From Halobacteriales archaeon QH_7_69_31 (GTDB taxonomy: Archaea > Halobacteriota > Halobacteria > Halobacteriales > Haloarculaceae), in contig PXQY01000048.1 in NCBI GenBank assembly GCA_003021745.1, positions 1 through 37,814 on the forward strand: a stretch of 37,814 nucleotides of DNA. The letters are read 5' to 3'. Shown here piece by piece: positions 1 to 9,814 of the stretch. The translations under genes were made by a program, and so were the position numbers. The number at the start of each line of letters is the position of its first letter. The first letter of the stretch is position 1. A model generated the notes under the pieces. That model had not been told where the DNA came from. It saw only the letters and a list, made by a program, of their open reading frames with translations, and did not search any database.

Positions 1-4
1 CGCG

Positions 5-731
5 ATGGTGTTCCAGAACTACGCGCTGTACCCGCACAAGACCGCCCGGGAGAACATCGGGTTCGGGCTCCGGATGACCACCGACCTCACGGAGCAAGCG
101 ATCCGCGACAGCGTCGAGGACGTAGCCGGGACGCTCGGCATCACCGACCTGCTCTCCGAGAAGCCGGCCGCGCTGTCGGGCGGCCAGCAGCAGCGGGTCG
201 CCCTGGGCCGGGCCATCGTCCGGGACCCGGACGTGTTCCTCCTGGACGAACCGCTCTCGAACCTCGATGCGACGCTGCGGAGCCGGATGCGAACCGAGAT
301 CCAGCGGCTCCAGCGCGAACTGGAGGTGACGACCGTCTACGTGACCCACGACCAGACCGAAGCGATGACGATCGGCGACCGCATCGCCGTCCTCCGGGAC
401 GGTCGCCTCCAGCAGGTCGCGACGCCGATGACCTGCTACCACGAGCCCGCAAACCGGTTTGTCGCGTCGTTCATCGGCGAGCCGTCGATGAACCTGCTGG
501 CGTGCACGTTCGACCCCGACTCGTCGACGTTCGACGGCCCCATCGCGTACCCGGCCACCGAGCGGCTGGCGGCCGCCGCGGCCGACAGATACCGGTCGAC
601 GAGAGCGACCGGGTCCGCGTGATTCTCCCGCAGGACGGCGTACATCTATTCGACGGCGAGGATGGCGAGGCGCTCCACCACCCGGACCGCGAGGACTCGA
701 CCGACCCGGCCCCCGGCTCCCCCGACGGGTA
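5..731 (+). pseudogene. MalK/UgpC-type sugar ABC transporter ATP-binding protein (5' end outside window), C-terminal TOBE region disrupted
   Basis: [32 protein letters not shown] signature/Walker B and [13 protein letters not shown]-loop in frame 2; C-terminal piece [25 protein letters not shown] is in frame 1, so the frame changes near 588-598. Confidence 0.85.
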
Positions 732-952
732 GGGCTTCGCCCGTCCGGCCCGCCATCTGACGGAACCGGATGCGTTCCGGACTCCTGTTCCGGATCGGTA
801 CAGCCGGCTGGAGGCGTCGGATGGCCGGTACCGGCGACCCCTTCCGAGGCTTTCCCCGGCCCCGCCGTACTCCGCGAGCCGGCCGCTGGCGCCGATGAAC
901 CGTCGAAAGCTGTTTGAGGGAGCGCGGGGAAGGTGGATGTGGTGTGGTGTCG

Positions 953-1456
953 ATGTACAAGCACATTCTGGTTCCGACGGACGGCTCGGCGGGGATGACC
1001 CGGGTGATCGACCACGCCGCCGACCTCGCGCGAGCCCACGGCGCCGACCTCCACTTCCTGTACGTCGTGAACACGGCCAGCTTCGCACACCTCCCGATGG
1101 AGACCTCCTGGGGCAGCGTCACCTCGATGCTCAGAGAGGAGGGCGAGGCGGCGCTCCAGGACGCTGCGGACCGCGCCGTCGCCGACGACTGCGTCACCAC
1201 CATTACCGAGGGACCGCCCAGCCGCGAGATCGTCGCCTACGCCCGCGAGGCCGACTGCGACCTCGTCGTGATGGGCACCCACGGCCGCGGCGGCCTCGAC
1301 CGGCTCATCCTCGGCAGCGTCGCCGAGCGCGTCGTCCGGACCGCGGAGGTCCCGGTATTGACGGTCCGCGTCGGGGAGGCCGGACGCACGCGGGAGGCCC
1401 CCTCCGAGGAGTCGGTCGTGACGCCCGACCCGGCCGTCTCGGAAGCCCTCGAGTGA
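953..1456 (+). CDS. Universal stress protein (UspA family)
   Basis: MYKHILVPTDGSAGMTRVIDHAADLA...VVMGTHGRGGLDRLILGSVAERVVRTAEVPVLTVR. Confidence 0.93.
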   Translation: MYKHILVPTDGSAGMTRVIDHAADLARAHGADLHFLYVVNTASFAHLPMETSWGSVTSMLREEGEAALQDAADRAVADDCVTTITEGPPSREIVAYAREADCDLVVMGTHGRGGLDRLILGSVAERVVRTAEVPVLTVRVGEAGRTREAPSEESVVTPDPAVSEALE

Positions 1457-1566
1457 CCCGGCGGACCCATCGGGGAACCGCCCGAGTGAGGGGGGTTCGC
1501 GTCGGTGCCGTTCTCGACTGACCCGGCCCGCCACCGTGCTGTCTCCGGGCGACCGGGCGGGCCGGC

Positions 1567-2499
1567 TCAGGCCGGCCGCAGGTGCTCGCAGTCGCCGGCC
1601 GACACCCGCGTCTCGCCGTCGGCCGTCTCGACGACCAGCGTCCCGGGGAACTCGACGTCGACGGCGGTGCCCACCACCTCGCCGCCCAGCGTCTCCACCC
1701 GGACCCGACGCCCGAGCGTGGCCGCCCGCTCGCGCCACGCAGGCAGCACGCCCTCGGGGTCCGAGCGGAGTTCGTGGAACCGTTCCAGGAGGTCGCGGGT
1801 CAGCGTCGCCCGGTCGACGTCGCCCGCCCGTTCACGGACCGTCGTCGCGGTGTCGGGAACCGCTCCGGCGTCGACGTTGGCGTTCAGCCCGACGCCGACG
1901 ACGACCCAGGAGACGCGGTCGGCCTCCCCCTCCATCTCGGTCAGGACGCCGGCCAGTTTCCGCTCGCCGTCGTCCCCGGCGACCAGGACGTCGTTCGGCC
2001 ACTTGATCGTCGCCTCAACGCCGACCGCCCGGACGGCCTCGGCCGTCGCGACCGCCGCCGCCAGCGTGTACACCGGGACCTGGGCGGGTGGGAGGTCGGG
2101 CCGACAGACCAAACTCAGCCACACGCCGCCCGACGGGGACGCCCACTCGCGGTCCATTCGGCCGCGGCCGCCGGTCTGTTCGTCCGCGAGGACCACCACG
2201 TCCGCGACGCCCTCGTCGGCCAGAGCGCGGGCGCGGTCGTTGGTGCTCGCTATCTCCTCGTAGTACTCGACGTCGAACGGCGCATCGAGGCCGAACTCGA
2301 CGGCCTCGCCGCCGAACTCCGGGACGGCGGTCAGCTCGTAGCCGGCCTCGCGGCTCTCGATGCCGAAGCCCGCCTCCCGGAGGGCCTCGACGTGCTTCCA
2401 GACCGCCGCCCGCGAGACGTCGAGACGGTCAGCCAGTCGTGGCCCCGAGACGGGGCCCTCTGCCAGCCCCTCCAGTACCCGGCGTCGGATCCCCTGCAT
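1567..2499 (-). CDS. birA: Biotin--[acetyl-CoA-carboxylase] ligase with N-terminal HTH
   Basis: N-terminal HTH SGPRLADRLDVSRAAVWKHVEALR; catalytic STNDRARAL...EQTGGRGRMDREWASPSGGVWLS...KWPNDVLV; TATA-like TATTTATC about 25 nt upstream of ATG. Confidence 0.95.
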   Translation of the reverse strand: MQGIRRRVLEGLAEGPVSGPRLADRLDVSRAAVWKHVEALREAGFGIESREAGYELTAVPEFGGEAVEFGLDAPFDVEYYEEIASTNDRARALADEGVADVVVLADEQTGGRGRMDREWASPSGGVWLSLVCRPDLPPAQVPVYTLAAAVATAEAVRAVGVEATIKWPNDVLVAGDDGERKLAGVLTEMEGEADRVSWVVVGVGLNANVDAGAVPDTATTVRERAGDVDRATLTRDLLERFHELRSDPEGVLPAWRERAATLGRRVRVETLGGEVVGTAVDVEFPGTLVVETADGETRVSAGDCEHLRPA

Positions 2500-2622
2500 A
2501 CCCGACCGGTCGGCGCCGGGAGATAAATAGCCGGGTGCACTGGCTTCTTACCAGCTGGTATAGTTTGGAGCGGCCCGCGTCAGGTCGTTCGTCTGTATAA
2601 CTCGATTGGTTAACATAACTCC

Positions 2623-2888
2623 AGCATCCGCTGAGGGGGCTTCGAAGAAGCCCCCCGAGGCGGTTCCCGGACGATGGCGCCGAAGTCGTCCGGGTCCGGT
2701 AGCGCGCGGGGGCTTAAGGCGAGCCGTAGGCTCGCCGAACGGAGCACGTGCTATTTTTCCCCACGTTTATGCCGCGGGCGGCGGGCAGCGCCCCCGCCGG
2801 GTGTCGTTGCGGCTCCGCCGCCACGCGTGAGCGGTGTTCGCCGCCGGACGGCGGCGAACCCGCGGAGCTTGCAAAAAGTGGTTTATAG
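2623..2888. repeat. Structured intergenic repeat, copy 1
   Basis: Starts AGCATCCGCTGAGGGGGCTTC; hairpins at 2635-2655 and 2718-2736 (GGCGAGCC-GTA-GGCTCGCC), shared block CTATTTTTCCCCACGTTT, ends TTGCAAAAAGTGGTTTATAG. Confidence 0.85.
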
Positions 2889-2912
2889 AAACCGATTCGA
2901 TAACGGGAGTCT

Positions 2913-3121
2913 AGCATCCGCCGAAGGGGGCTTCGCAGAAGCCCCCCGAGGTGGTTCCCCGGACGAGGGCGCCGCAGGCGCCCGAGTCCGGTAGCGCGCG
3001 CGGACTGGAGGCGAGCCGTAGGCTCGCCGAAAGGAGCACGCGCTATTTTTCCCCACGTTTTTGCCCGACCGAGCGCGGCGCACCGCGCCGCGCGAGGGAG
3101 GTGCAATAAGTGGGTCTTATA
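2913..3121. repeat. Structured intergenic repeat, copy 2, abutting the thiolase stop codon
   Basis: AGCATCCGCCGAAGGGGGCTTC; same hairpins at 2926-2946 and 3010-3028, CTATTTTTCCCCACGTTTTT, ends TGCAATAAGTGGGTCTTATAG; offset 290 bp from copy 1. Confidence 0.85.
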
Positions 3122-4167
3122 GCCGCTCGATGATCGTCGCGATGCCCTGGCCGAAGCCGATGCACATCGTGCTGAGGCCGTAGCGGCCGTCGCACTCCTC
3201 GAGCTGGTAGGGCAGCTTCCCGACGAGCGCCGAGCCGGTGGCGCCCAGCGGGTGGCCGTGGGCGATGGCGCCGCCCCAGACGTTGGTCCGCTCCCGGTCG
3301 GCGCCGGTCTCCTCGAGCCATGCTGCGACGACCGAGGCGAAGGCCTCGTTGACCTCGAACCGGTCGACGTCCTCGACCGTCATGTCGTTCTGATCGAGAA
3401 TCTCCTCCGTCGCCGGGATCGGGCCCTTGAGCATCGTGACGGGGTCGACGCCGACAACGTGGGTGTCGACGATCCGTGCCATCGGGTCCCAGCCGTGTCT
3501 CTCGGCCGCCGCCTCGCTGGCGACGAGCAGTCCGCCGGCGCCGTCGACGATGCCGGAGGAGTTGCCGGCGTGGTGGAAGCCCTCGCCCGGCGCGCGGAAC
3601 GACAGCGGGAGATCCGACAGCGTCTCCACGTCGGTGCTCGGGCGCGGGTGTTCGTCCTCCTCGACGCGGACGTCCTGGCCCTCGACTTCGGTGTCGACGG
3701 GCACGACCTGGTCGTCGTACTTGCCGGCCTGGGCGGCCTCGCCCCACCGCGTCTGGGACTCGGCGGCGAGTTCGTCGAGGTACTCACGGGAGAAGCCGTA
3801 CTCCTCGGCGATGCGCTCGGCGCCCTCGCCCTGCGTGGTCAGCTCCTCGAAGTGCTCGAAGTAGGTGTCGGTGACGCTCTGGCCGTCCGACCCCATCGGG
3901 ACGCGGGTCATGTGCTCGACGCCGCCGGCGATGATCCCCCCAGCCGGCGACCATCGGCGCGAGCCGGGCGATGTTCAGTCCCTGTTCGTCGACGGGCGTC
4001 ACGCAGCCGTAGACGACGTCCTCGACGGTCTCGGGGTCGAAGCCGTTCCGCTCCCGCAGCGCCGTGAGTGGTTCGGCGGCGAGGTCCTGCGGGTGCGTGT
4101 CGCTGAACGAGCCGTCCCGCTTCCCGAACGGCGTCCTGACGGCGTCGACGATGACTGGCGTGCTCAT
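3117..4167 (-). pseudogene. Thiolase (acetyl-CoA C-acyltransferase family), internal deletion plus frameshift
   Basis: N-part MSTPVIVDAVRTPFGKRDGSF...LNIARLAPMVAGWG in one frame; C-part AGGVEHMTRVPMGSDG...NEAFASVVAAW...GGAIAHGHPLGATGS...STMCIGFGQG in another; the NRMCGSG segment is absent at about 3935-3942. Confidence 0.88.
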
Positions 4168-4330
4168 GAGACAGCCTAACAAAGGTAACTGCCGCCCTTG
4201 GGCGTTGCGGTGCGCATAGCAGGGGGTTTAATGGCCGGCCGGGGTCGCCGGCCAACGGCGCTGCCGGATCCCCGGGTGGCGTCTGTTCCGGAGACAGCCT
4301 GACCGTCGACTATACCTGAGACAGCCTGAC
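4168..4330. repeat. Three copies of GAGACAGCCTRAC (complement GTYAGGCTGTCTC) upstream of and touching the thiolase start
   Basis: 4168-4180, 4291-4303, 4318-4330. Confidence 0.7.
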
Positions 4331-4387
4331 TCCCGACGGCGGTCGGGAACCGGTAAGCTTCAAAGCAGGGGGCTCCTATCTCGATGT

Positions 4388-4549
4388 ATGAGCCTCGCTG
4401 TGGAACGGGACTGTCCGTACTGTGAGACGTCCCGGGAGTTCTACCAGGCCGCGAGCACCCGCCACCACCTCGGCGTGAAGGAGAAGTGGCACTGCCCGGA
4501 GTGTGACTACGGGTTCGTCACCATCGACGGCATCGACACCAGCGCCTGA
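4388..4549 (+). CDS. Small CPxC zinc-ribbon micro-protein (53 aa)
   Basis: MSLAVERDCPYCETSREFYQAASTRHHLGVKEKWHCPECDYGFVTIDGIDTSA; two CPxC knuckles; absent from the ORF track because of length. Confidence 0.85.
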   Translation: MSLAVERDCPYCETSREFYQAASTRHHLGVKEKWHCPECDYGFVTIDGIDTSA

Positions 4550-4662
4550 CCGCCGGACCCCAACTGCCCGCGGCCCCCGCACCCCGTCGACATCACCGCT
4601 GCTCCCTCCCGCCGCCGTGACGGACGCGGCGATCGGTCCGAACAGGCGACCGCGGAGGGTGC

Positions 4663-6129
4663 TCAGACGTCCTCGAGCGCCTGCCAGGAGAGCCGCGGGT
4701 TGCGAGCCGCCGCGACCTGGTCGATCCGCCGGGCGGCGGTCCGCTCCGGGGCGTCGGCCCGCGCCGCCTCGTCGTCCCCGCGGGCGGCGTCGAAGGCAGC
4801 GGTGAGCTGGTCGAGCGTGCGCTTCGACTCCGACTCCGTCGGTTCGGTCATCAGGGCCTCGTCGACGATCTCGGGCCACTTCGTCGTCGGCGGATGGACC
4901 CCGTAGTCGAGCATCCGCTTTGCCACGTCGGCGGCGTCCGTCTCGCCCGCGCTCGCGACGAACTCGTGGTGGAACGGCCCGAACGGCACCTCGTAGTCGA
5001 TACGTTCGGCCAGGTAGTTCGCGTTGAGGACGGCCTTCGCGCTGGCGTCGGCCAGCCCGGCGTCCCCGAGCCGCGCGATGTAGGCGAACGCCTTCACCAG
5101 GACGAGCCAGTTGCCCTCGTAGCCGTGGACCTTCCCGATGGTCCCCTCGGGGGTGTAGCGCTCGTAACGGCCGTCCGTCTTCCGAACGTGGGGGTCGGGG
5201 AGGAACCGGGCGAGGTCGTCGGTGACGCCGACGGGCCCCGCGCCCGGGCCGCCGCCGCCGTGTGGCGTGGCGAACGTCTTGTGGACGTTGTAGTGCATGA
5301 CATCGAACCCCATGTCGCCCGGGCGGGCGCGGCCGAGCAGCGCGTTCAGGTTCGCACCGTCGTAGTACAGGAGGCCGCCGACGTCGTGGACCATCTCCGC
5401 GATATCCCGGATGTCCCGCTCGAACAGCCCGAGCGTGTTCGGGTTCGTGAGCATCAGCGCCGCGGTCTCACCGGAGAGGGCCGCCTCCAGCGCATCCAGG
5501 TCGACGCGGCCGTCCTCGCCGCTGGGCAGCGTCACGACGTCGTAGCCCGCCATGGCGGCCGACGCGAAGTTCGTGCCGTGGGCGGAGTCGGGGATGAGCA
5601 CCTCGCTGCGCTCGTCGCCGTCGGCGCGGTGGAACGCGCGGGCGATCCGGATGCCGGTGAACTCGCCGGCGGCGCCGGCCGGCGGCTGGAGCGTGACCGC
5701 GTCCATCCCACCGATGCGGCCCAGGTAGTCCTGGAGCCGGTAGAGGAGCTCGAGGGTGCCCTGGACAGTCTCGCCGACGCGGTCCGGGTGGACGAGACCC
5801 GCCGGGGTGGCGGCGACGTCCTCGATGAACGCGGGATTGTGCTTCATCGTACAGGAGCCGAGCGGGACGGGCCCGGACTCGACGCCGTAGTTCATCGCCG
5901 ACAGCCGCGTGTAGTGCCGCGCCAGTTCCGGTTCGGCCAGCGCCGGCAGCTCCAGGGTCTCGCGGGTCAGTTCGTCCGGCAGCGGCGAGTCGACGTCGAC
6001 GGTGTCGAGGGTCTTCTCGGCCAGGAGCGGCTCGTAGGTGTCGGCGTCCTCGGTCCAGCGAGCCTGGTCGTACCGCAGCGGCTCGCCGGGGGTCCCGTCG
6101 GAGGTCGAGTCGGCGTCATCGTCCGTCAT
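4663..6129 (-). CDS. gcvPB: Glycine dehydrogenase (decarboxylating) subunit 2
   Basis: [18 protein letters not shown]-lysine region [25 protein letters not shown]; overlaps gcvPA stop. Confidence 0.96.
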   Translation of the reverse strand: MTDDDADSTSDGTPGEPLRYDQARWTEDADTYEPLLAEKTLDTVDVDSPLPDELTRETLELPALAEPELARHYTRLSAMNYGVESGPVPLGSCTMKHNPAFIEDVAATPAGLVHPDRVGETVQGTLELLYRLQDYLGRIGGMDAVTLQPPAGAAGEFTGIRIARAFHRADGDERSEVLIPDSAHGTNFASAAMAGYDVVTLPSGEDGRVDLDALEAALSGETAALMLTNPNTLGLFERDIRDIAEMVHDVGGLLYYDGANLNALLGRARPGDMGFDVMHYNVHKTFATPHGGGGPGAGPVGVTDDLARFLPDPHVRKTDGRYERYTPEGTIGKVHGYEGNWLVLVKAFAYIARLGDAGLADASAKAVLNANYLAERIDYEVPFGPFHHEFVASAGETDAADVAKRMLDYGVHPPTTKWPEIVDEALMTEPTESESKRTLDQLTAAFDAARGDDEAARADAPERTAARRIDQVAAARNPRLSWQALEDV

Positions 6130-7454
6130 CGGGCGGCCTCCTCGAGCGCGGCAACGAACGCGTCGCGTTCGTCCGCGGTGGTCCCGGTCGCACAGATCTG
6201 GATCTCGTGGTCGCCGACGACGTGGACAGCGTGGCCGGCCGCCCGGAGGTCGGCGGCGACGGCAGAGGCGGGCCGGTCGGTGCGGGCGGGGAACTCACGG
6301 AAGTGGTGGCGGTCGTGGACGGGTGCCCTCACGCCGCTGACGTCGTCGACCCGGGCGGCAAGCTCCCTGGCCTCGGTGACGCAGTCGTTCGCCAGGTCGA
6401 CGAGGCCGTCGGGGCCGAGCCAGGCGGCGTGCATCGCGACGCGGAGGGCGACCCACGCCTGGTTCGTGCAGATGTTGGAGGTGGCCCGCTCCCGGCGGAT
6501 ATGCTGTTCGCGGGTCTGCAGCGTGAGCGTGTAGGCCCGGCGGCCGCTGTCGTCGGCGGCGGCGCCGACGAGCCGGCCGGGCACCTGGCGGAGGAACGCC
6601 TCGCGACAGGCGAACAGCCCGATGCCGAACCCGTAGGCGGTCGGAACGCCGAGCGCGGCGGCGTCCCCGACAACGACGTCCGCGCCGACGTCGGCCGGCG
6701 GCCGGAGGACGGACAGCGCCACCGGGTCGGAGCCGACCGCGAACAGCGCGTTGGCCCGGTCGGCCACCTCGCCGATGGCCGCCAGTCGTTCCTCGATGGC
6801 GCCGCGGACCGTCGGGGTCTCCGCGTACACCAGAAGTGTCTCCTCGTCGACCATCGCGTCCAGCGCGTCGACGTCCGCGTTGCCGTCTGTCATCGGGTAG
6901 GACTCGACGGTCACGTCGTGGCCGGCGACGTAGTTCTCCAGGGTCCGACGGCGCCCCGCCTGGAGGTGGGCGGGGACGAGCACGCGGTCGCCGGACGCCG
7001 CCCGGACGCGGGCGGCGAGCGTCGCCGCCTCGCCGAGCGCCGAGGCCGCGTCGTACATCGAGCAGTTCGCGACCTCGAGGCCCGTCAGTTCGACGAGCAG
7101 CGACTGGTACTCGAACAGCGCCTGGAGGAACCCCTGGGCGACCTCCGGCTGGTACTGCGTGTAGCTCGTGAGGAACTCCGAGCGATCCGCGAGGTGCTCG
7201 ACCATGGAGGGCACGTAGTGGTCGTGGTGGCCGCGGCCGAGGAACTCGACGAGGTCGTCGTTCCCGCTGAGCGTCCCCTCGACCAGCGCCCGGACCGCCT
7301 GTTCGCTCCGGGCCGGAATCTCGAACTCGCCGTCGAACCGGACCCCCTCGGGGATGTCGAACAGCGCCGTCTCGTCCGCCGCCCCGACCGCCGAGAGCAT
7401 CGCCTCGATCTCGGCGTCGGTGTGTGGCACGTAGGGGCTGCCGTGAGCGGTCAT
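6126..7454 (-). CDS. gcvPA: Glycine dehydrogenase (decarboxylating) subunit 1
   Basis: [20 protein letters not shown]...[48 protein letters not shown]...[11 protein letters not shown]. Confidence 0.95.
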   Translation of the reverse strand: MTAHGSPYVPHTDAEIEAMLSAVGAADETALFDIPEGVRFDGEFEIPARSEQAVRALVEGTLSGNDDLVEFLGRGHHDHYVPSMVEHLADRSEFLTSYTQYQPEVAQGFLQALFEYQSLLVELTGLEVANCSMYDAASALGEAATLAARVRAASGDRVLVPAHLQAGRRRTLENYVAGHDVTVESYPMTDGNADVDALDAMVDEETLLVYAETPTVRGAIEERLAAIGEVADRANALFAVGSDPVALSVLRPPADVGADVVVGDAAALGVPTAYGFGIGLFACREAFLRQVPGRLVGAAADDSGRRAYTLTLQTREQHIRRERATSNICTNQAWVALRVAMHAAWLGPDGLVDLANDCVTEARELAARVDDVSGVRAPVHDRHHFREFPARTDRPASAVAADLRAAGHAVHVVGDHEIQICATGTTADERDAFVAALEEAAR

Positions 7455-7754
7455 GGAAACGGGACGTCGTCGGGTTGCGCGCCACCGGTAATGAGAGCCC
7501 CGGTTCAAGGCCGCCCCGACCGGGGTTTTCCCTCCACCGGTCCCCTTCAATGGGTCGCTGGAGACTCCAGATGGCACCGGACCGACCGGCCATCCACCCC
7601 GAGCCACACCGGACCTGCCGGCCAGCCAGCCCGACCCACAGTCCATCGGGTCCCACCTCCGGTCACCGTCCCGGGCACATCGCCCGGACTATTCGGGCCT
7701 CCTGGCCGCCACCCGGCGTGCACACTTAAGTGAGTGGGTGGGGACGTCACGGGC

Positions 7755-8144
7755 ATGACAACGTATCTGGCCGCGACCGACGGCGTCGCCACGAGCAGGC
7801 GGCTCGGACGGTACCTGAGCCGCCACGTAACGGAGGCCGAGACCGTCTACGTCGTCAACTCCCTGCCGGGCGGGAACGAGACCACCGACGACGACGTCCT
7901 CGACGGCGAGGAGGCCATGGCGACGCTCGCCGAGGACCTGCCGAACACCGAGACCCACCAGCTCGTCCGCGGCAACGACCCGGCGACCGACATCAAGAAG
8001 TTCGCGAACGCACGGGACGCCGACGAGGTCGTGATCGGCATCCGTCAACGGAGCCGCACCGGGAAGCTCGTGTTCGGCTCGACCGCCCAGGAGGTGCTGC
8101 TGTCGGCAGATATACCCGTCGTGGCTGTACCTATGGAGACATGA
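7755..8144 (+). CDS. UspA-like protein
   Basis: [25 protein letters not shown]...[36 protein letters not shown]. Confidence 0.85.
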   Translation: MTTYLAATDGVATSRRLGRYLSRHVTEAETVYVVNSLPGGNETTDDDVLDGEEAMATLAEDLPNTETHQLVRGNDPATDIKKFANARDADEVVIGIRQRSRTGKLVFGSTAQEVLLSADIPVVAVPMET

Positions 8145-8410
8145 GCACAGACGAACTCGAAACCGCACTCGATCGACTCCGCAGCGCCCGGGACGCCGTC
8201 GACGGCGAGGCCGCCGGCCGCATCGACACGACCGTCGGCAAGGTCGAACGGGCCATAGAGGAGGACCGAACCCTCGACCACGGGGCGCTGGCCCGCATCA
8301 CGCGGACCGTGGAGGAGGTCGCCGAGGACGCCGACGCCGACGCCACCGAGAAGCTGAGGGCCGCGAAGGACGCCGTCTCGAGCTACCGCGAGGGCGTCCC
8401 CGGCGCCTAA
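8141..8410 (+). CDS. Conserved haloarchaeal small helical protein
   Basis: [43 protein letters not shown]...; ATGA overlap with the upstream gene. Confidence 0.8.
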   Translation: MSTDELETALDRLRSARDAVDGEAAGRIDTTVGKVERAIEEDRTLDHGALARITRTVEEVAEDADADATEKLRAAKDAVSSYREGVPGA

Positions 8411-8423
8411 CCCGGTCGGACCG

Positions 8424-9707
8424 TCAGGTCCCGGCCTCGGTCGCCCCCTGGCCGTCGGCGAGCAGTTCCGCCGCGAGCAGCGGGACGAAGGTGCCGATGT
8501 CGGTGACCATGCCGACCGCCTGTGCGGACCCTCGGTCGAGCAGCTGGGTCACGGTCGCCGGGTCGATGTCGACACAGACCACGCGCGTCGTCGACGGGAG
8601 ACAGTTTCCGACGGCCACCGAGTGCAGAAGCGTCGACAGCATCAGCACCATGTCTGCCTCGTGGGCCTGTTCTCTTATCGCCTCCTGGGCCTCGACCGCG
8701 TCCGTGATCGTCCCGGGGAGGGGACCGTCGTCGCGGATCGAGCCCGCGATCACGTATGGGACGTCGTTCGCCACGCACTCGTACATCACGCCGGAGTCGA
8801 GCCGGCCCGCCTCGACGGCCGCCTCGATGCCGCCCGCCCGGATGATCTCGCTGATCGCGTAGATGTGGTGCTGGTGGCCGCCCCGGGCGTGGTCCAGCGT
8901 CTCCGTGTTCACCCCCAGCGAGGTCCCGTAGAGGGCCCGCTCGACGTCGTGGACCGCGAAGCCGTTCCCGATGGAGAGCGCGTCGACGTAGCCACCCTCT
9001 ACGAGACGGGCCAGGTCGTCGCGGGCGCCGGAGTGGATCACGGCCGGGCCGGCGACCACCAGGACGGTTCCGCCCTCGGCCCTGGTCTCCTCGATGGCAC
9101 CGGCAATCTGCCGGATGGTCGACTTCGAGGGCCGCTCGGCCGACACGCCGCCCTGCATGAAGCCGAAGGCGCCTTCCTGGCCGCGGGGCCGCTCCGGCGG
9201 CTGGACCCTGATCCCGGACTCGCCCGTGACGACCAGGTCCCCCGCCTCGACCGCGTTCAGCGTTCTCGTCCGTGCGCGCACGGCCGACCGGCCGTTAGCG
9301 GCGGCGTCGGCCCCGTCCGTTTCCTCCACGACGACGGCACAGTCCATCTCTGCGTCCTCGACGTCGATCCACTCGCCGTCGTACCGGATCTGGGTCGGGT
9401 GGTTCGTCGTGGAGTAAAAGCCCTGTGGCACGACGCGGTCGTCCGGCGCGCGTTCGAGGGTCGCGTCGTCGGGGTCCGCGGGGTTCGCGCCCTGCTGGTG
9501 GAGGTCGTGGACGATCCGCTGGAGGTCGTCCTCGGTGTCGGCCGTGACGAGCAGGCGGGCGTAGGATTCCTCGTCCTTCCGCCGGCCGATCTCGAACTCC
9601 TCGACGTCGAAGGAGCCGCCCTGATCCATGACGATGCCGAACGCCGCCTGCATCATCCCCGAGTCGATGATGTGGCCCTCCAGCTCGACGACGCGGGAGA
9701 CACTCAT
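8424..9707 (-). CDS. TIGR00300 / LOR-SDH domain protein (archaeal ornithine cyclodeaminase-like family)
   Basis: MSVSRVVELEGHIIDSGMMQAAFGIVMDQGGSFDVEEFEIGRRKDEESYARLLV...QGFYSTTNHPTQIRYDGEW...NGFAVHDVERALYGTSLGVN. Confidence 0.85.
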   Translation of the reverse strand: MSVSRVVELEGHIIDSGMMQAAFGIVMDQGGSFDVEEFEIGRRKDEESYARLLVTADTEDDLQRIVHDLHQQGANPADPDDATLERAPDDRVVPQGFYSTTNHPTQIRYDGEWIDVEDAEMDCAVVVEETDGADAAANGRSAVRARTRTLNAVEAGDLVVTGESGIRVQPPERPRGQEGAFGFMQGGVSAERPSKSTIRQIAGAIEETRAEGGTVLVVAGPAVIHSGARDDLARLVEGGYVDALSIGNGFAVHDVERALYGTSLGVNTETLDHARGGHQHHIYAISEIIRAGGIEAAVEAGRLDSGVMYECVANDVPYVIAGSIRDDGPLPGTITDAVEAQEAIREQAHEADMVLMLSTLLHSVAVGNCLPSTTRVVCVDIDPATVTQLLDRGSAQAVGMVTDIGTFVPLLAAELLADGQGATEAGT

Positions 9708-9814
9708 GGACGCGAGGATGGGGGCGGGGGGTAAGACGATTGTGGGTCCACCCGGGAACAAGTACGGTTGAAATTGGGTAAATGCCTATCAAATGCGATC
9801 CGGAACGCAGGATC

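Noticed and set aside
2714-3106. 130-aa ORF spanning the structured repeats (NVGKNSxCSxRRAYGSP)
   Set aside because: Translation of the repeated hairpin DNA itself; no codon signature or start context.
4894-7733. Long plus-strand ORFs (546 aa and 508 aa) opposite gcvPB/gcvPA
   Set aside because: Antisense shadow ORFs of high-GC coding sequence; R/V/D-rich composition, no motifs.
7440-7740. Glycine riboswitch upstream of gcvPA
   Set aside because: No recognisable tandem aptamer; the spacer shows only short GC-rich tandem duplication.
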